Source of the DNA: Bryobacterales bacterium
Lineage (GTDB): Bacteria > Acidobacteriota > Terriglobia > Bryobacterales > Bryobacteraceae
Direction of reading: 5' to 3'
DNA: 64,000 nt
Assembly (NCBI GenBank): GCA_016721425.1
Contig: JADKID010000041.1
Location: forward strand, 248,001-312,000
Part shown: positions 52,892-62,778 of the stretch, one piece after another
How the letters are laid out: every line of letters starts with the position of its first letter
Position numbering within the stretch: position 1 is the stretch's first letter
Translations under genes and position numbers: made by a program
Notes under the pieces: generated by a model
The model's database searches: none
What the model saw: the letters and a program-made list of their open reading frames with translations, nothing else
Told to the model about the DNA's origin: nothing

Positions 52892-54433
52892 ATGACCGAC
52901 AGAGTGGCGATCTTTGATACGACGTTGCGGGACGGCGAACAGGCTGCGGGCACTCGCCTGGGACGGCGGGAGAAGCTGACCATCGCCAGGCAACTGGCGC
53001 GTCTCGGCGTGGACGTGATCGAGGCCGGCTATCCGAACTCCTCGCCGGAGGACTTTGCGGCGGTGGAGGCCATTGCGCAGGAGATGGATGGCCCCGTGGT
53101 GTGCGCGTTGTCGCGCGCCGTGGCCAGCGATATTGAATCGTGCGGCCGCGCCCTGGCTCAGGCGAAGCGCGGCCGGATTCATACGGGCATCGGCGTCTCT
53201 GAGATCCACATCCGCGGCAAGTTCGGCGACGACAAGTATGGCAAGACCGTGGAGGAGAAGAAGGCGCGCATGATCGCCATGGCCGTGGAGGCTGTGAAGC
53301 TGGCGCGGTCCTTCGTGGACGATGTCGAGTTCTATGCCGAGGACGCCGGGCGCGCGGAGCCGGCCTATCTCTTCGAGATGCTGTACGCCGCCATCGAGGC
53401 GGGCGCGACAGTCGTGAACATTCCGGATACCACCGGCTATGCGATGCCGGAGCAGTATGGCGCGTTGATCCGCGGCATCCGTGAAAACGTCTCGAACATC
53501 GGGAAGGCCGTCATCAGCGTCCACTGCCACAACGACCTGGGGCTGGCCACGGCCAATACGTTGGCCGGCGTCAAAGCCGGGGCGCGGCAGGTGGAAGGCA
53601 CCATCAACGGCATCGGCGAGCGGGCGGGCAACGCGGCGCTGGAAGAGGTGGTGATGGCTCTGCGCACGCGGGCGGATTATTTCGGGCTGACCACCGGGAT
53701 CCGCACGCAGGAGTTCAGCCGCAGCAGCCGGCTGGTGTCTGACATGCTCGGCATGATGGTGCCCGGCAACAAGGCAATTGTTGGACGCAACGCATTTGCG
53801 CACAGCTCCGGTATCCACGTCGATGGCTTCCTGAAGAACCGCGAGACCTACGAGATCATGCGGCCGGAGGATGTGGGCTTTGAGCAGAGCTCCGTAGTGC
53901 TCACCGCGCGCACCGGGCGTCATGGCCTGCGCGACCGTTTGGAGAAGCTCGGCTATGCGCTCTCGCAAGAGGAGCTGGATCAGACCTATCAGCGCTTCCT
54001 GATCGTAGCGGATAAAAAGCAGGAGGTCTTCGACGAGGACCTCGTGGCGATCCTGCACGACGAGATTCACGCGGTGGAAGATGTCTACCGGCTGGACTAT
54101 CTGCATTTCTACAGCGGCACATCGGCCATCCCCACTGCCACCGTGCGGCTCAGCGTGAAGGGCGTTATGCACGAGCGCGCGGCTACTGGCGACGGCCCGG
54201 TGGACGCCGTGTACAAAGCCATCTCGATGGTGGCGCAACGCGTAGTGAAACTGGTGAAGTACGACATTCGTGCGGTGACCGGCGGCACGGAGGCCATGGG
54301 CGAGGTGACAGTGAAACTGGAATCGGAAGGCCGCAGCGTCACCGGGCGCGGCGCCTCCACCGATGTGATCGAGGCCAGCGCAAAGGCCTACGTGGATGGG
54401 TTGAACCGGCTGGCTGGGCTTGGCGCCGCCTGA
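52892..54433 (+). CDS. leuA: 2-isopropylmalate synthase
   Basis: 513 residues, full length. ATG 52892 follows GGAGGT. Condenses acetyl-CoA and 2-oxoisovalerate, the first step of leucine synthesis. Catalytic barrel: FDTTLRDGEQAAG (metal Asp, catalytic Arg), SVHCHNDLGLATANTLAG (metal His pair), INGIGERAGNAALEEVV. C-terminal LeuA regulatory domain (~370-513) with ATVRLSVKGVMHE and the dimer-type repeat VTVKLESEGRSVTG, where leucine binds in known enzymes. Confidence 0.95.
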   Translation: MTDRVAIFDTTLRDGEQAAGTRLGRREKLTIARQLARLGVDVIEAGYPNSSPEDFAAVEAIAQEMDGPVVCALSRAVASDIESCGRALAQAKRGRIHTGIGVSEIHIRGKFGDDKYGKTVEEKKARMIAMAVEAVKLARSFVDDVEFYAEDAGRAEPAYLFEMLYAAIEAGATVVNIPDTTGYAMPEQYGALIRGIRENVSNIGKAVISVHCHNDLGLATANTLAGVKAGARQVEGTINGIGERAGNAALEEVVMALRTRADYFGLTTGIRTQEFSRSSRLVSDMLGMMVPGNKAIVGRNAFAHSSGIHVDGFLKNRETYEIMRPEDVGFEQSSVVLTARTGRHGLRDRLEKLGYALSQEELDQTYQRFLIVADKKQEVFDEDLVAILHDEIHAVEDVYRLDYLHFYSGTSAIPTATVRLSVKGVMHERAATGDGPVDAVYKAISMVAQRVVKLVKYDIRAVTGGTEAMGEVTVKLESEGRSVTGRGASTDVIEASAKAYVDGLNRLAGLGAA

Positions 54434-54453
54434 GGGCGGCTGGAGGGATCAAT

Positions 54454-55557
54454 ATGACATTGAAGGCTTCAGCGCTGGTCTTCCTGTGGATGGCATCGGT
54501 GTCTGCCCAGGTCGTGCTGACTCGCGGCGTATACTCCGACCCTAAGCCGCTATGGGCTGCCGGCGCCCGGCTCGACGAGTTGCACGTCAACGCGGTTTTC
54601 GTCAGCGGGGGCTCCATCAACCAGGCGCTGATGGACCGCGCGAAGGCGGAGGGCGCAAAGGTCTTTGCGGAGTTCCCCACGCTGAACGGTAAGGGGTATG
54701 TGGAGACACACCCGGAGGCCTGGCCCATCAACGAGAAGGGCGAGCCCGCGCCGGCGGCGTCGTGGTTCATGGGAGTCTGTCCCACCGATCCGGCCTTTCG
54801 CCAGTTTCGTGTCAAGCAGTTGGAGGAACTGCTGGGCCGCTTCGAGGTGGCCGGCGTCTGGCTCGACTACTTCCACTGGCATGCGCAGTTTGAAGAGCCC
54901 CAGCCCATCCTGCCCGAAACCTGCTTCAACCACTCCTGCCTGCGCGCGTTTCAGAAGGCGTCCGGCATCCAACTCCCCAATCTTCAGCCGGCCGAGGCAG
55001 CGCGCTACATCCTGTCCAAGCACGAAAAAGCCTGGCGCGAATGGCGGGTGCAGGTGCTGGAGGGCTGGGCGGTGGAACTCCGCAAGATCGTGAAGAGGAT
55101 CCGGCCCGACGCGCAGTTGGGACTCTACCACTGTGCTTGGACCGACGATGAATTCTCCGGCGCGCGAGTGCGCATCCTGGGCCTGGATCTCCAGCGCCTC
55201 AACCGGTCGTTCGACGTGTTCTCGCCGATGGTCTACCACCGGCGGATGGGCCGCTCTCCGCAATGGGTGGGCGAGTATGTCCGCTGGCTCTCCGCCCGGG
55301 TTGGAGCTTTCAAAGTCTGGCCGATTGTCCAAGCCTCCGGCGATCCCAATCAGATCTCGGCCGCCGAGTTCGAAACGGTGATGCGGCTCGGCGTGATCCC
55401 CGGAACGGGCACACTCGCGGCGACGGGCGGAATCATGATGTTCACCACGCGAGCGATCGCCGATGATCCCGCCAAAGCCGAGCGGCTGCGCCGTCTCTAC
55501 CAGGAATGGTCGCCCGAGGGCCAGCCTCGAGTGAAGGATCCCAAGCCCATCCGCTGA
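54454..55557 (+). CDS. putative secreted glycoside hydrolase, TIM barrel
   Basis: 367 residues with a short signal peptide (TLKASALVFLWMASVSAQ). ATG 54454 follows GGAGGGA. TIM-barrel signs: VNAVFVSGGSINQALMDRAK, VAGVWLDYFHWHAQF, PDAQLGLYHCAWTDDE, FDVFSPMVYHRRMG. The WLDYFHWH strand end looks like a catalytic-Asp position of glycosidase-like proteins. I cannot name the exact family. 21 bp after leuA, but unrelated in pathway. Confidence 0.65.
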   Translation: MTLKASALVFLWMASVSAQVVLTRGVYSDPKPLWAAGARLDELHVNAVFVSGGSINQALMDRAKAEGAKVFAEFPTLNGKGYVETHPEAWPINEKGEPAPAASWFMGVCPTDPAFRQFRVKQLEELLGRFEVAGVWLDYFHWHAQFEEPQPILPETCFNHSCLRAFQKASGIQLPNLQPAEAARYILSKHEKAWREWRVQVLEGWAVELRKIVKRIRPDAQLGLYHCAWTDDEFSGARVRILGLDLQRLNRSFDVFSPMVYHRRMGRSPQWVGEYVRWLSARVGAFKVWPIVQASGDPNQISAAEFETVMRLGVIPGTGTLAATGGIMMFTTRAIADDPAKAERLRRLYQEWSPEGQPRVKDPKPIR

Positions 55558-55576
55558 CGACCCAAGCCGCGGTTCG

Positions 55577-56878
55577 CTAGGCCAGTTTCCAGGGCTTGCG
55601 GTACTTTCGCGTGACCATGTTTGCACCGGCCTTGGAGTTGGTGATGCGCTCCTTGCCGCCATCCCAGTGGATAGTCTCGCCGGTACGGAAGGCGATGTTG
55701 CCCAACAGACCGCCCTTGTTCAAGCGGTGCGCGTATTCCACGTCGCAGGTGGTCTTCGTGCGCGATTTGATGGAATCCAGGAACTCGCGGATGTGTCCGG
55801 GGGAGTCCGCGATGCTCGGCGTGGGGTGCGGAAAGTCCGGCACCAGTTTGCCCTTGGCCCACACCTCGTGTTTGGAGTAGTTGGTCACCAGTGTGGCGTT
55901 GGCGCCTTCGAAGATCACGCATGGGCCCATGTGGTCGTAGCCGGGGCGGCCATTGGGGTGCAGCGTCCACGTGAGCAGCAGGTCGTTGGGGTACTGGTAC
56001 ACCACTTCCATCGTGTCGGGCGTCTCGGCGTTGTCGTCGGCCATCCAGCGGCCGCCCGTGGCGCTGATGGTCAGCGGGTCCGCCAGCTCCAGCGCCCAGT
56101 AGGCGACGTCCGTGAAGTGGCACCAGAAGTCGATGAAGTAGCCGCCGGAATAATCCCAGAAATAGCGGTAGCTGAAATGCGAACGGTTGGGATTGTAGGC
56201 GCGCTTCGGCGCCGGCCCCAGCCAGAATTCATAATCGAGTTCCTTCGGCGGCGTCGTGTCGGCCGGTTTGCCCAGCTTTGACAACCCGGTGCCGATGGAG
56301 CAATACACGCGGTTGATCTTGCCCAGCGAGCCGGAGCGCACCAGCTCCACCACACGCCGGTAGTTGGGCAGATCGTTGTGAATGTGGTTGCCCATCTGCG
56401 ACACGCGCTTATACTTCTGCGCAGCTGTCAGCATCGCGCGGCCCTCGCCGATGGAGTAGCTCAGCGGTTTCTCCACGAAGGCGTCCTTGCCGGCCTGGCA
56501 GGCCTGCACAAACGGCAGTGCGTGCCAGTGATCCGGCGTGGCGATCATCACGGCGTCCAGGTCTTTGCGCTCCAGAAGTTTGCGGAAGTCGTGGAACTTC
56601 TCCGGCTTGTGTCCCTGGGTCTTCTCGACGAGCTCGGCGGCGCGGTCCAGGTGGTTGCTATCCAGATCACAGACCGCGGCGGCGATCACGTCCGGATGCT
56701 GCATGAATCCTTTGAGACGCCCGGTGCCCATCCCATTGAGGCCGATGAAGCCCACGCGGATGCGGTCACTGGGCGGGGCTGTTCCGGCGAGCGCGCGCTG
56801 CTGGGCGGCGGTGAGCGCAACCCCCGCGGCGGCGGCGGTCAGCAGAAAATCCCGGCGGCTGGGATCGTTATTTGGCAT
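55577..56878 (-). CDS. Gfo/Idh/MocA-family oxidoreductase with Tat signal
   Basis: 433 residues. Tat-type leader SRRDFLLTAAAAGVALTAAQ, so probably periplasmic. Rossmann fold IRVGFIGLNGMGTGRLKGF, AAAVCDLDSNHLDR, MIATPDHWHALPFVQAC, then EKPLSYSIGEG, which contains the EKP catalytic Lys. Dehydrogenates sugars or sugar acids in related proteins; the substrate here is unknown. Convergent with the TIM-barrel gene. Confidence 0.88.
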   Translation of the reverse strand: MPNNDPSRRDFLLTAAAAGVALTAAQQRALAGTAPPSDRIRVGFIGLNGMGTGRLKGFMQHPDVIAAAVCDLDSNHLDRAAELVEKTQGHKPEKFHDFRKLLERKDLDAVMIATPDHWHALPFVQACQAGKDAFVEKPLSYSIGEGRAMLTAAQKYKRVSQMGNHIHNDLPNYRRVVELVRSGSLGKINRVYCSIGTGLSKLGKPADTTPPKELDYEFWLGPAPKRAYNPNRSHFSYRYFWDYSGGYFIDFWCHFTDVAYWALELADPLTISATGGRWMADDNAETPDTMEVVYQYPNDLLLTWTLHPNGRPGYDHMGPCVIFEGANATLVTNYSKHEVWAKGKLVPDFPHPTPSIADSPGHIREFLDSIKSRTKTTCDVEYAHRLNKGGLLGNIAFRTGETIHWDGGKERITNSKAGANMVTRKYRKPWKLA

Positions 56879-56995
56879 GGGTGGTTCCTCAGTGTGAGGC
56901 TATGCCAGCCGGGGGTGGCAAGGCAAGCGCCGCGCCAGGCTGCGGACCTCGTCGGCCACCATTTCGCCGGTGTGTACGTCATCCCGCCGCGCTTC

Positions 56996-57145
56996 TCATA
57001 CCGGGCGCGGGTCTCGAAGCGATTCGGCGGAGAGTCTGTCTACCAGTTTCTTGCCGGGATCAAAATACGTGCTCTGCGCCCAGGCGCCAGTGCCGCTGAC
57101 AACCGCGAGACAAGCGGCAACCAAGAACTTCTCTGCGAACCGCAT
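56996..57145 (-). CDS. possible small secreted peptide
   Basis: 49 residues (MRFAEKFLVAACLAVVSGTG, then AWAQ as a signal-peptidase site, STYFDPGKKLVDRL). It lies in the otherwise empty 348 bp between the oxidoreductase and the response regulator. It may be the start of a frameshifted exported protein: the next frame continues FETRARYEKRGG and TYTPAKWW for ~45 codons. Nothing else is seen in this gap. Confidence 0.35.
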   Translation of the reverse strand: MRFAEKFLVAACLAVVSGTGAWAQSTYFDPGKKLVDRLSAESLRDPRPV

Positions 57146-57226
57146 GCGCCCTCCGCGTGCGCCTCGTGCACCTCAGCTCACCGAACGCGGTCCATGTCCG
57201 GCCAATGAGAGTTTTCGCGCGAAAGC

Positions 57227-57853
57227 CTAATCGACGTGCACCAGTCCACGCTGGATCGCCAGAATCACGGCCTGCGTGCGATCCTCCACGCCCAGCTTGT
57301 CGAGAATCCGCCCCACATGGATGCGCGTCGTGTTCTCCGCAATGCTGAGCGCATCCGAAATGCTGCGGTTGCTAAAGCCCTTGGCCAGCAGGCGCAGCAC
57401 GTCCATCTCGCGCTCAGTCAGCTCCGAGCCCTGCATCTGCTCCGCCAAGATCGCGCCGACTGCCGCGGGCAGATAGCGCTTCCCCTTGTGCACGCTCAGG
57501 ATCGCCTGGATCAGCTCTTCCTTGCCCGTGTCCTTCGTCAGATACGCCATCGCGCCAGCCTGCAAGGCCCGGTTCACATCCGCGCTGCCCTCATAGTTGC
57601 TCAGCACCAGAATGCGCGCCGCGGGCGTCTGCCGCCGGATCGCCGCAATCGCATCGAAGCCCGACATCCCGGGCAGCCGCAGATCCATGATCGTCACATC
57701 AGGCTGGTGCTCCAGATGCAGCGCCACCGCCTCCGCGCCCGTACCCGTCTCGGCGGCGATGCTCATGTCCGGGCGCGCGTCGATAATGGTGTGCAGCGCC
57801 AGCCGCGCAATGGACTGGTCTTCCACAAGTAGAATCTGTATCACTTCGCTCAT
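57227..57853 (-). CDS. LuxR/NarL-type response regulator
   Basis: 208 residues. Receiver domain with the phospho-acceptor Asp in VTIMDLRLPGMSG and Lys in AYLTKDTG. C-terminal LuxR helix-turn-helix: ELTEREMDVLRLLAKGFSNR, SIAENTTRIHVGRILDKLGV. ATG 57853 overlaps the kinase stop (ATGA), so kinase and regulator form one unit. Confidence 0.93.
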   Translation of the reverse strand: MSEVIQILLVEDQSIARLALHTIIDARPDMSIAAETGTGAEAVALHLEHQPDVTIMDLRLPGMSGFDAIAAIRRQTPAARILVLSNYEGSADVNRALQAGAMAYLTKDTGKEELIQAILSVHKGKRYLPAAVGAILAEQMQGSELTEREMDVLRLLAKGFSNRSISDALSIAENTTRIHVGRILDKLGVEDRTQAVILAIQRGLVHVD

Positions 57854-60779
57854 CGGGAAACGGTGGGCTGGATCGGAATCGCCGCCTCTACGATGGTACC
57901 CTTGCCGGGTTCGCTCGCCAAGCGAAACCGCCCGCCGCAGCGCTCCGCCCGCTCTTTCATCACCGCGAGGCCGAAATGGCCGGACGCAATACCCACGAAA
58001 TCCCCCGTCGCGAAGCCGCGGCCGTTGTCGCTGATCCGCACAATCACCGCATCCTTCGCGTAGTCCAGCAACACGTCGATCCGCCCTGCCTTGGCGTGCC
58101 GCAGCGCATTGGCCGTGGCCTCCTGGCAGATGCGCAGGATATTCCGCTCCACGTCTTCCGCCAGGCGCACCGGTTGCCCTATAACCGTCACGCCGCCCTC
58201 CACTCCCTGGCCCGCCAGCGCCCGCCGCCACACGCCGGATATCGCCTCGGCCAGCGATTCTGACTCCGGCCGGTTCTCCCGCAGATCCCAAATCACCTGG
58301 CGCGCCTCGGCCCGGTAGTGGTGCACCATCTTCAGCGCCGTCTCGATCGTCTCGCCAGCCTTTTCCGGAATCTCGCTCAGCCGCGAAAGCGTCTCCTCCA
58401 GTTGCCACGAGATCGCCGAAAACCCCGCCAGCAGCGTATCGTGCCACTCACGCGCAATCCGGTTGCGCTCCGCCAGCACAGCCGAATACCGGCTGCGCAC
58501 AATAAACTCGCGCCAGCGGAACAGGCCCACCGCGCCGGCCACCGAAATGAGCCCCAGCAACACCAGAAAGAGCCTGGTTTGGAAAAAACGCGGCTCCTGA
58601 TGCACTGTGATGGCGGCCGGCGTCGCCGCCCACTCGCCAGCCGGCATCCGCGCCGAAACCAGAAACCGGTAGCGGCCCGGTGGCAGACGGCTGTAGCGCG
58701 CCACCCGCTCTCCCCCCGCCTCGATCCAATCCGGGTCAAAGCCCTCCATCCGGTACCGGAAACTGATCTTGCCCGGCGAGGCAAAGCGCAGCGCCGTATA
58801 GCGGATCTCCAGCGCATGCGCGCCGGGCGTCAGGTCCAGCTCCTGCGCCGCCGTCAGCAGCCGCCCGTCCAGCGTCGCCTCTTCGATAAACACCGCCGGC
58901 GGCTGCGGCGCCCGCACCCGCGCCGGGTCAATCCGCACAAAGCCCTTCGTGGTCGGAAACCAGATGCCCGCCCCCGGCTGCCGCCCGCCCGCCGGCTGCG
59001 AAAGACGGTGGCACTCAATCGTCCGCATGCCGTCCTCCTGGTCGTAGATGGCAATGTCGAGCCTCTGCCGCCGCCCCGCCAGCGCCTCCTCCATCTGCGC
59101 TCCAGGCACCTGCAAAATGCCTCGCGATGAGCTGATCCAATACGAGCCCGCCCCGTCGTCCTGGATCTGATAAACCGGATGGCCCGGCAGCCCGTGCCGC
59201 CGGTCCAGCACTTTCATCTCCCCCGGCCCCACCCGGTACAGCGCCCCCGCCAGCGTGGCCGCCCACACCCGGCCCTGCGTGTCTTCCGTGATCGACGAGA
59301 CTGTGCTGCGCGGGATGCCCTGCGCCATCGAAAGCGCCGGGCTGCCCTCGCCGTCAAACCAGCCATAGCCCTGATCCGTACCCACCCACACCCGGCCCCG
59401 CGAATCCTCCAGCAGGCTCGTGACTTCCGTCCCCGGCAGGTACGCCAGCGGCGTCCCCGTGGGCTCGCCGCTGGGGAAAGGAATACCCCGTTGTTGGACG
59501 TACCCACCCACAGCCGCCCGCGCCGGTCGAAAAGAATCGCCGCTACCAGATGCAGCGGCGATCCCTGCCCCGCGTGGGAGCGGTAGCGCTCCCCGTCGAA
59601 TCCGAAGAATCCCTCCCAGTTGCCGATCCACGGGTGCCCACGCGCGTCAATCGCCAGCGCGCGGATTGAGCAATACAGCGCCGGTACCGGCGTCGGCATC
59701 GTCTCTAGCGCCGCCCCGTTCAAGCGGTACAGCCCGGCCCGCCACGTGCCCAGCCACAGTTCGCCCCGCGGCCCCGTGGCCACCGTCGTCGCATAGTTGC
59801 CGCTCAGCCCCTCCGGCACCCCCACCGGCACAATCGCCGTGTCCTTCCATCGGCTCAGCCCGCCGCCCCGCGTGCCGATCCATAAATTGCCCTCTGCGTC
59901 CTCATACAGAGTCCGGATAAAGTCGTCCGGCAGCCCGTCCCGCCCCGCCCAGGCATCCACCCGCCCCGCGGCCACCCGGAATATGCCGTTGCCCCACGTC
60001 CCCGCCCACAGGCTGCCATCGCGATCCCGCAGCATACTCACCACCGGGCCGCGCACCCCCTCCTGCCGGGTCAGCCGTTGATCCCGCAGCAGAAACAGCC
60101 CCACCGACGTCCCCACCCACACGTTCCCATCCGGGCTCGCCGTCACCGCCAGAATCTGCCCATGCGCCCCGCCATTGCCGGCAACCCGCACAATCGCCCC
60201 ACCCGCGCAGCGGAACAGCCCGTCGATCGTGACCACCCAAACGGCTCCACCCCGATCCTCCGAGAGCACGTTCCAGCCCGTCTCCGGCGGCTTCGCCAGT
60301 TCCTTCACCGGCGCCGCCCGCCCGTCGCTGGCATAGCGAACCACTCCGTTGCGCGTGCTCGCCCAGATCCGCCCGTCCCTGTCCTCCAGCACCGCGAAGA
60401 CCGAGCCGCCGGGCTCATACCGGCTGATCTCCTTCCCGGCCCGGCTGCGGTACAGCAAGCCGTCGAACGTGCCCACCCACAGGCTCCCGTCCCGCGCCGT
60501 CAGCAGGCTCAGAATCCATCGCTGCGAGAGCTTCAGCCGCGCGTCGATGTCATAGGGTGTGAACCGCACCCCATCAAAGCGCGTCAGCCCCTCGTCCGTG
60601 CCCACCATCAGGTAGCCGTCGCGCGCCGGCAGGATCGATAGCACGTAATTCCGCGGCAGCCCGTCTTCCACCTGCCAGTGCCGCTTGTGATACTGCGAAA
60701 TGGCGCGCGCCGGGTCCAGCGCATACGCGCAGCAACAGCCGCCAAGCAGAGCGAGAATCCAGCGGGCTTGCCTCGTCAT
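57850..60779 (-). pseudogene. propeller-type sensor histidine kinase, one frameshift
   Basis: Signal peptide (MTRQARWILALLGGCCCAYA), about a dozen propeller repeats (LWVGTFDGLLYR, VWVGTSVGLFLL, LWIGTRGGGLSRW), a Y_Y_Y domain (SFRYRMEGFDPDWIEAGGE), one membrane segment (LFLVLLGLISVAGAVGLF), HisKA_3 with the phospho-His in IAREWHDTLLAG, and a HATPase domain (NALRHA, ISDNGRGF). The frame changes near 59480: VGTSNNGVFLSP continues as SGEPTGTPLAYLPG. Total length is one base short of a whole codon number, as for a single deletion. Restored, it would be ~976 residues. Confidence 0.85.
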
Positions 60780-60928
60780 TTCAGGCCACCCTCAGTACTG
60801 TATCAGCCGGAACAAGGCCGCCTCTAGAAGGTGTGCCGTCTTGCTTTCACTGGGCGCCCCATCCCGCGGGCCACCGAATCTGGGCGTGTTATCCCTGCGG
60901 GGTTGCTCATGAGTTGCGCGAAATGAGC

Positions 60929-61195
60929 TCAGAACAGATCGGAATGCGTGCCGGTGCGGACCAGGTATAGGTCGTTGCCGTCCACCTTGTAAATTAGTAG
61001 CCAGTCCGGCTCGATGTGGCACTCGCGGTGATGGCTCCATTCGCCGCTGAGCGGGTGGTCCTTATAACGCGCCGGCAGCGGATCTCCTTCCACCAGCAGC
61101 AGGATCACCTCCCGCAGCTTTGCCATGTCCTTGCCGCGCTTCTGCGCCAGTTTCACATCGCGGCGGAACTGGGCGCCGCTGATCGGGGTCCGCAA
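60929..61195 (-). CDS. yafQ: YafQ-type mRNA interferase toxin
   Basis: 88 residues from TTG 61195. RelE-superfamily fold with YafQ active-site residues: DHPLSGEW, RECHIEPDWLLIYK, VRTGTHSDLF, with the His, Asp and C-terminal His all in place. In E. coli YafQ cuts mRNA on the ribosome. It follows its antitoxin dinJ by 3 bp. Upstream 60780-60928 holds no feature. Confidence 0.9.
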   Translation of the reverse strand: MRTPISGAQFRRDVKLAQKRGKDMAKLREVILLLVEGDPLPARYKDHPLSGEWSHHRECHIEPDWLLIYKVDGNDLYLVRTGTHSDLF

Positions 61196-61198
61196 CGA

Positions 61199-61453
61199 TC
61201 AGATCCCCAGGTCCTCGAGCAGCGCCTCGGCGGAACCGTGCCGCTTCCCCTTGCCCTCGTCGGCGGCCCGCATCGCCTTCACGGTGGCAGCATTCGGCAC
61301 CTTCACCGCAAACGGCAACGCCTTCTCGGCGGCCACCCGGACCAGCAGCATCCGCACTGCGTCGGAAACAGAGATGCCCATGCCGGCCAGCGCCTTCGCC
61401 GCCTGCTGTTTGGTCTTTTCGTCCACGCGGACGTGAACCATCGTGCTCGCCAT
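61199..61453 (-). CDS. dinJ: DinJ/RelB-type antitoxin
   Basis: 84 residues from ATG 61453. N-terminal ribbon-helix-helix (STMVHVRVDEKTKQQAAKAL, MGISVSDAVRMLLVRVA), which binds the operator and the toxin. Antitoxin-first order with yafQ. The pair looks intact, unlike hicAB and mntA-hepT in this window. It is divergent from the STAS gene across 244 bp. Confidence 0.9.
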   Translation of the reverse strand: MASTMVHVRVDEKTKQQAAKALAGMGISVSDAVRMLLVRVAAEKALPFAVKVPNAATVKAMRAADEGKGKRHGSAEALLEDLGI

Positions 61454-61576
61454 GAATCTGCGCCTCCTGAGATACATTGTATCGCAAGGCAAGCGGCCTG
61501 GGCGCGCGCGCCGCCTCCAGATTCTCTCCCGTTTGTCGCCGCCTCTTCGCCTCTACCCACTCTCCGGCACCAAGAA

Positions 61577-61592
61577 TACCCAACCACGGGTA
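61577..61592. promoter_or_regulatory. short inverted repeat upstream of the STAS gene
   Basis: TACCC-AACCAC-GGGTA in the divergent gap between dinJ and the STAS gene. The arms are only 5 bp, so its role as an operator is a guess. Confidence 0.25.
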
Positions 61593-61697
61593 GAGGCGTT
61601 TTGCCCTCCGCCAGCGTCTTCACTGACAGGAGGATCGGAAAGGCCGGTTCGGCGCGCCTTTTTCTCCAAAACGCGATTATCAAGGGGGATTCAATTC

Positions 61698-62108
61698 ATG
61701 AGTACACGGTTGATCATCCGCGACGACGGCGATGTCATTGTGATCGATGCCTACGGCAAGCTCGCCACCGGCCAGGAGCGCAACTCTCTCCACGCCCAAC
61801 TGCGCCGCCTCGCCGAAGGTGGCCGCTGCCGCGTCCTGCTCAATCTTTCCGCCGTCTCATCGATGGATAGCGCCGACGTCGGCGAGCTGATGGCCGGCCA
61901 CGCCGTCATCACCATGGCGGGCGGCGAGATGAAGCTGCTCAGCCCGCTCGGCCAGGTGGCCGACCTGCTGCAAACCACGCGCATCGGCGAACTGATGGGT
62001 GCCTATGCCACCGAGGCCTCGGCGCTGCGCAGCTTCACCGGCCCTCAACGCCCGCGCCACCGCATGGCGGCGAAAAACGAGCCCCGCAGCGAGTGGTACT
62101 ACGGCTAG
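61698..62108 (+). CDS. STAS-domain protein (anti-sigma-factor-antagonist type)
   Basis: 136 residues from ATG 61698, with AAGGGGG upstream. Single STAS domain: TRLIIRDDGDVIVIDAYGKL, CRVLLNLSAVSSMDSADVGE, where the Ser in MDSADVG is the usual phosphorylation site. Such proteins bind anti-sigma kinases or regulate phosphatases. The C-terminal ~25 residues are basic (GPQRPRHRMAAKNEPR). No anti-sigma factor is next to it. Convergent with the response regulator at 62133. Confidence 0.85.
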   Translation: MSTRLIIRDDGDVIVIDAYGKLATGQERNSLHAQLRRLAEGGRCRVLLNLSAVSSMDSADVGELMAGHAVITMAGGEMKLLSPLGQVADLLQTTRIGELMGAYATEASALRSFTGPQRPRHRMAAKNEPRSEWYYG

Positions 62109-62132
62109 CCGCCGCTTCTCCAAGCCAGGGCG

Positions 62133-62777
62133 TCAGGCGATGACGCCCTTGCGCACCGCATACAAAATCAGCTCCGGCACGCTGTGCAGGTTCAGCTTCT
62201 CCATAATGTTGGCGCGGTGCGTCTCCACCGTATACGGGCTCAGGTTGAGCATCGCGGCGACGTCCTTGTTGCTCTTCCCTTCCGCCACCAGTTGCAGGAT
62301 CTCCCGCTCTCTCGCCGTCAACAGTTCGTAGCTGTCCTCGATGTCCCGGTCCTGCAACTGCCGCACGTAATCTTCCACCAGCATCCGGCTCACCGCCGGC
62401 GAAAAAAACGCCTTCCCTTCGCTCACGCTGCGAATCGCCAGGATCAGGTCCGCCTCCGCCGATTCCTTCAACAAATACCCGCGCGCGCCGGCCTTCAGCG
62501 CCCGCAGCACATACCCCTCGTCGGAGTGCATGCTCAGCACCACAATGGCGCAGCCCAACTGCTTCGCCGTAATCTGCCGCGCCGCCTCGATCCCGTTCAG
62601 GTTGGGCATGGTGATGTCCAGCAGCACCACGTCCGGCTTCAACGTCTCCGCCAGAGCCACCGCCTCCCTGCCGTCGCTGGCCTCGCCCAAAACCTCGAAA
62701 TCCTCCTGCTGCTCCAGCACCAGCCGCAGCCCGCGCCGCATCACGGCGTGATCGTCCGCCAGAATCATGCGAATCAT
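62133..62777 (-). CDS. LuxR/NarL-type response regulator
   Basis: 214 residues. Receiver with phospho-Asp in VVLLDITMPNLNG and Lys in GYLLKESAEA. LuxR helix-turn-helix: LLTAREREILQLVAEGKSNK, LNLSPYTVETHRANIMEKL. One bp behind the stop of its kinase (62779), so the two are cotranscribed. Confidence 0.94.
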   Translation of the reverse strand: MIRMILADDHAVMRRGLRLVLEQQEDFEVLGEASDGREAVALAETLKPDVVLLDITMPNLNGIEAARQITAKQLGCAIVVLSMHSDEGYVLRALKAGARGYLLKESAEADLILAIRSVSEGKAFFSPAVSRMLVEDYVRQLQDRDIEDSYELLTAREREILQLVAEGKSNKDVAAMLNLSPYTVETHRANIMEKLNLHSVPELILYAVRKGVIA

Positions 62778-62778
62778 G

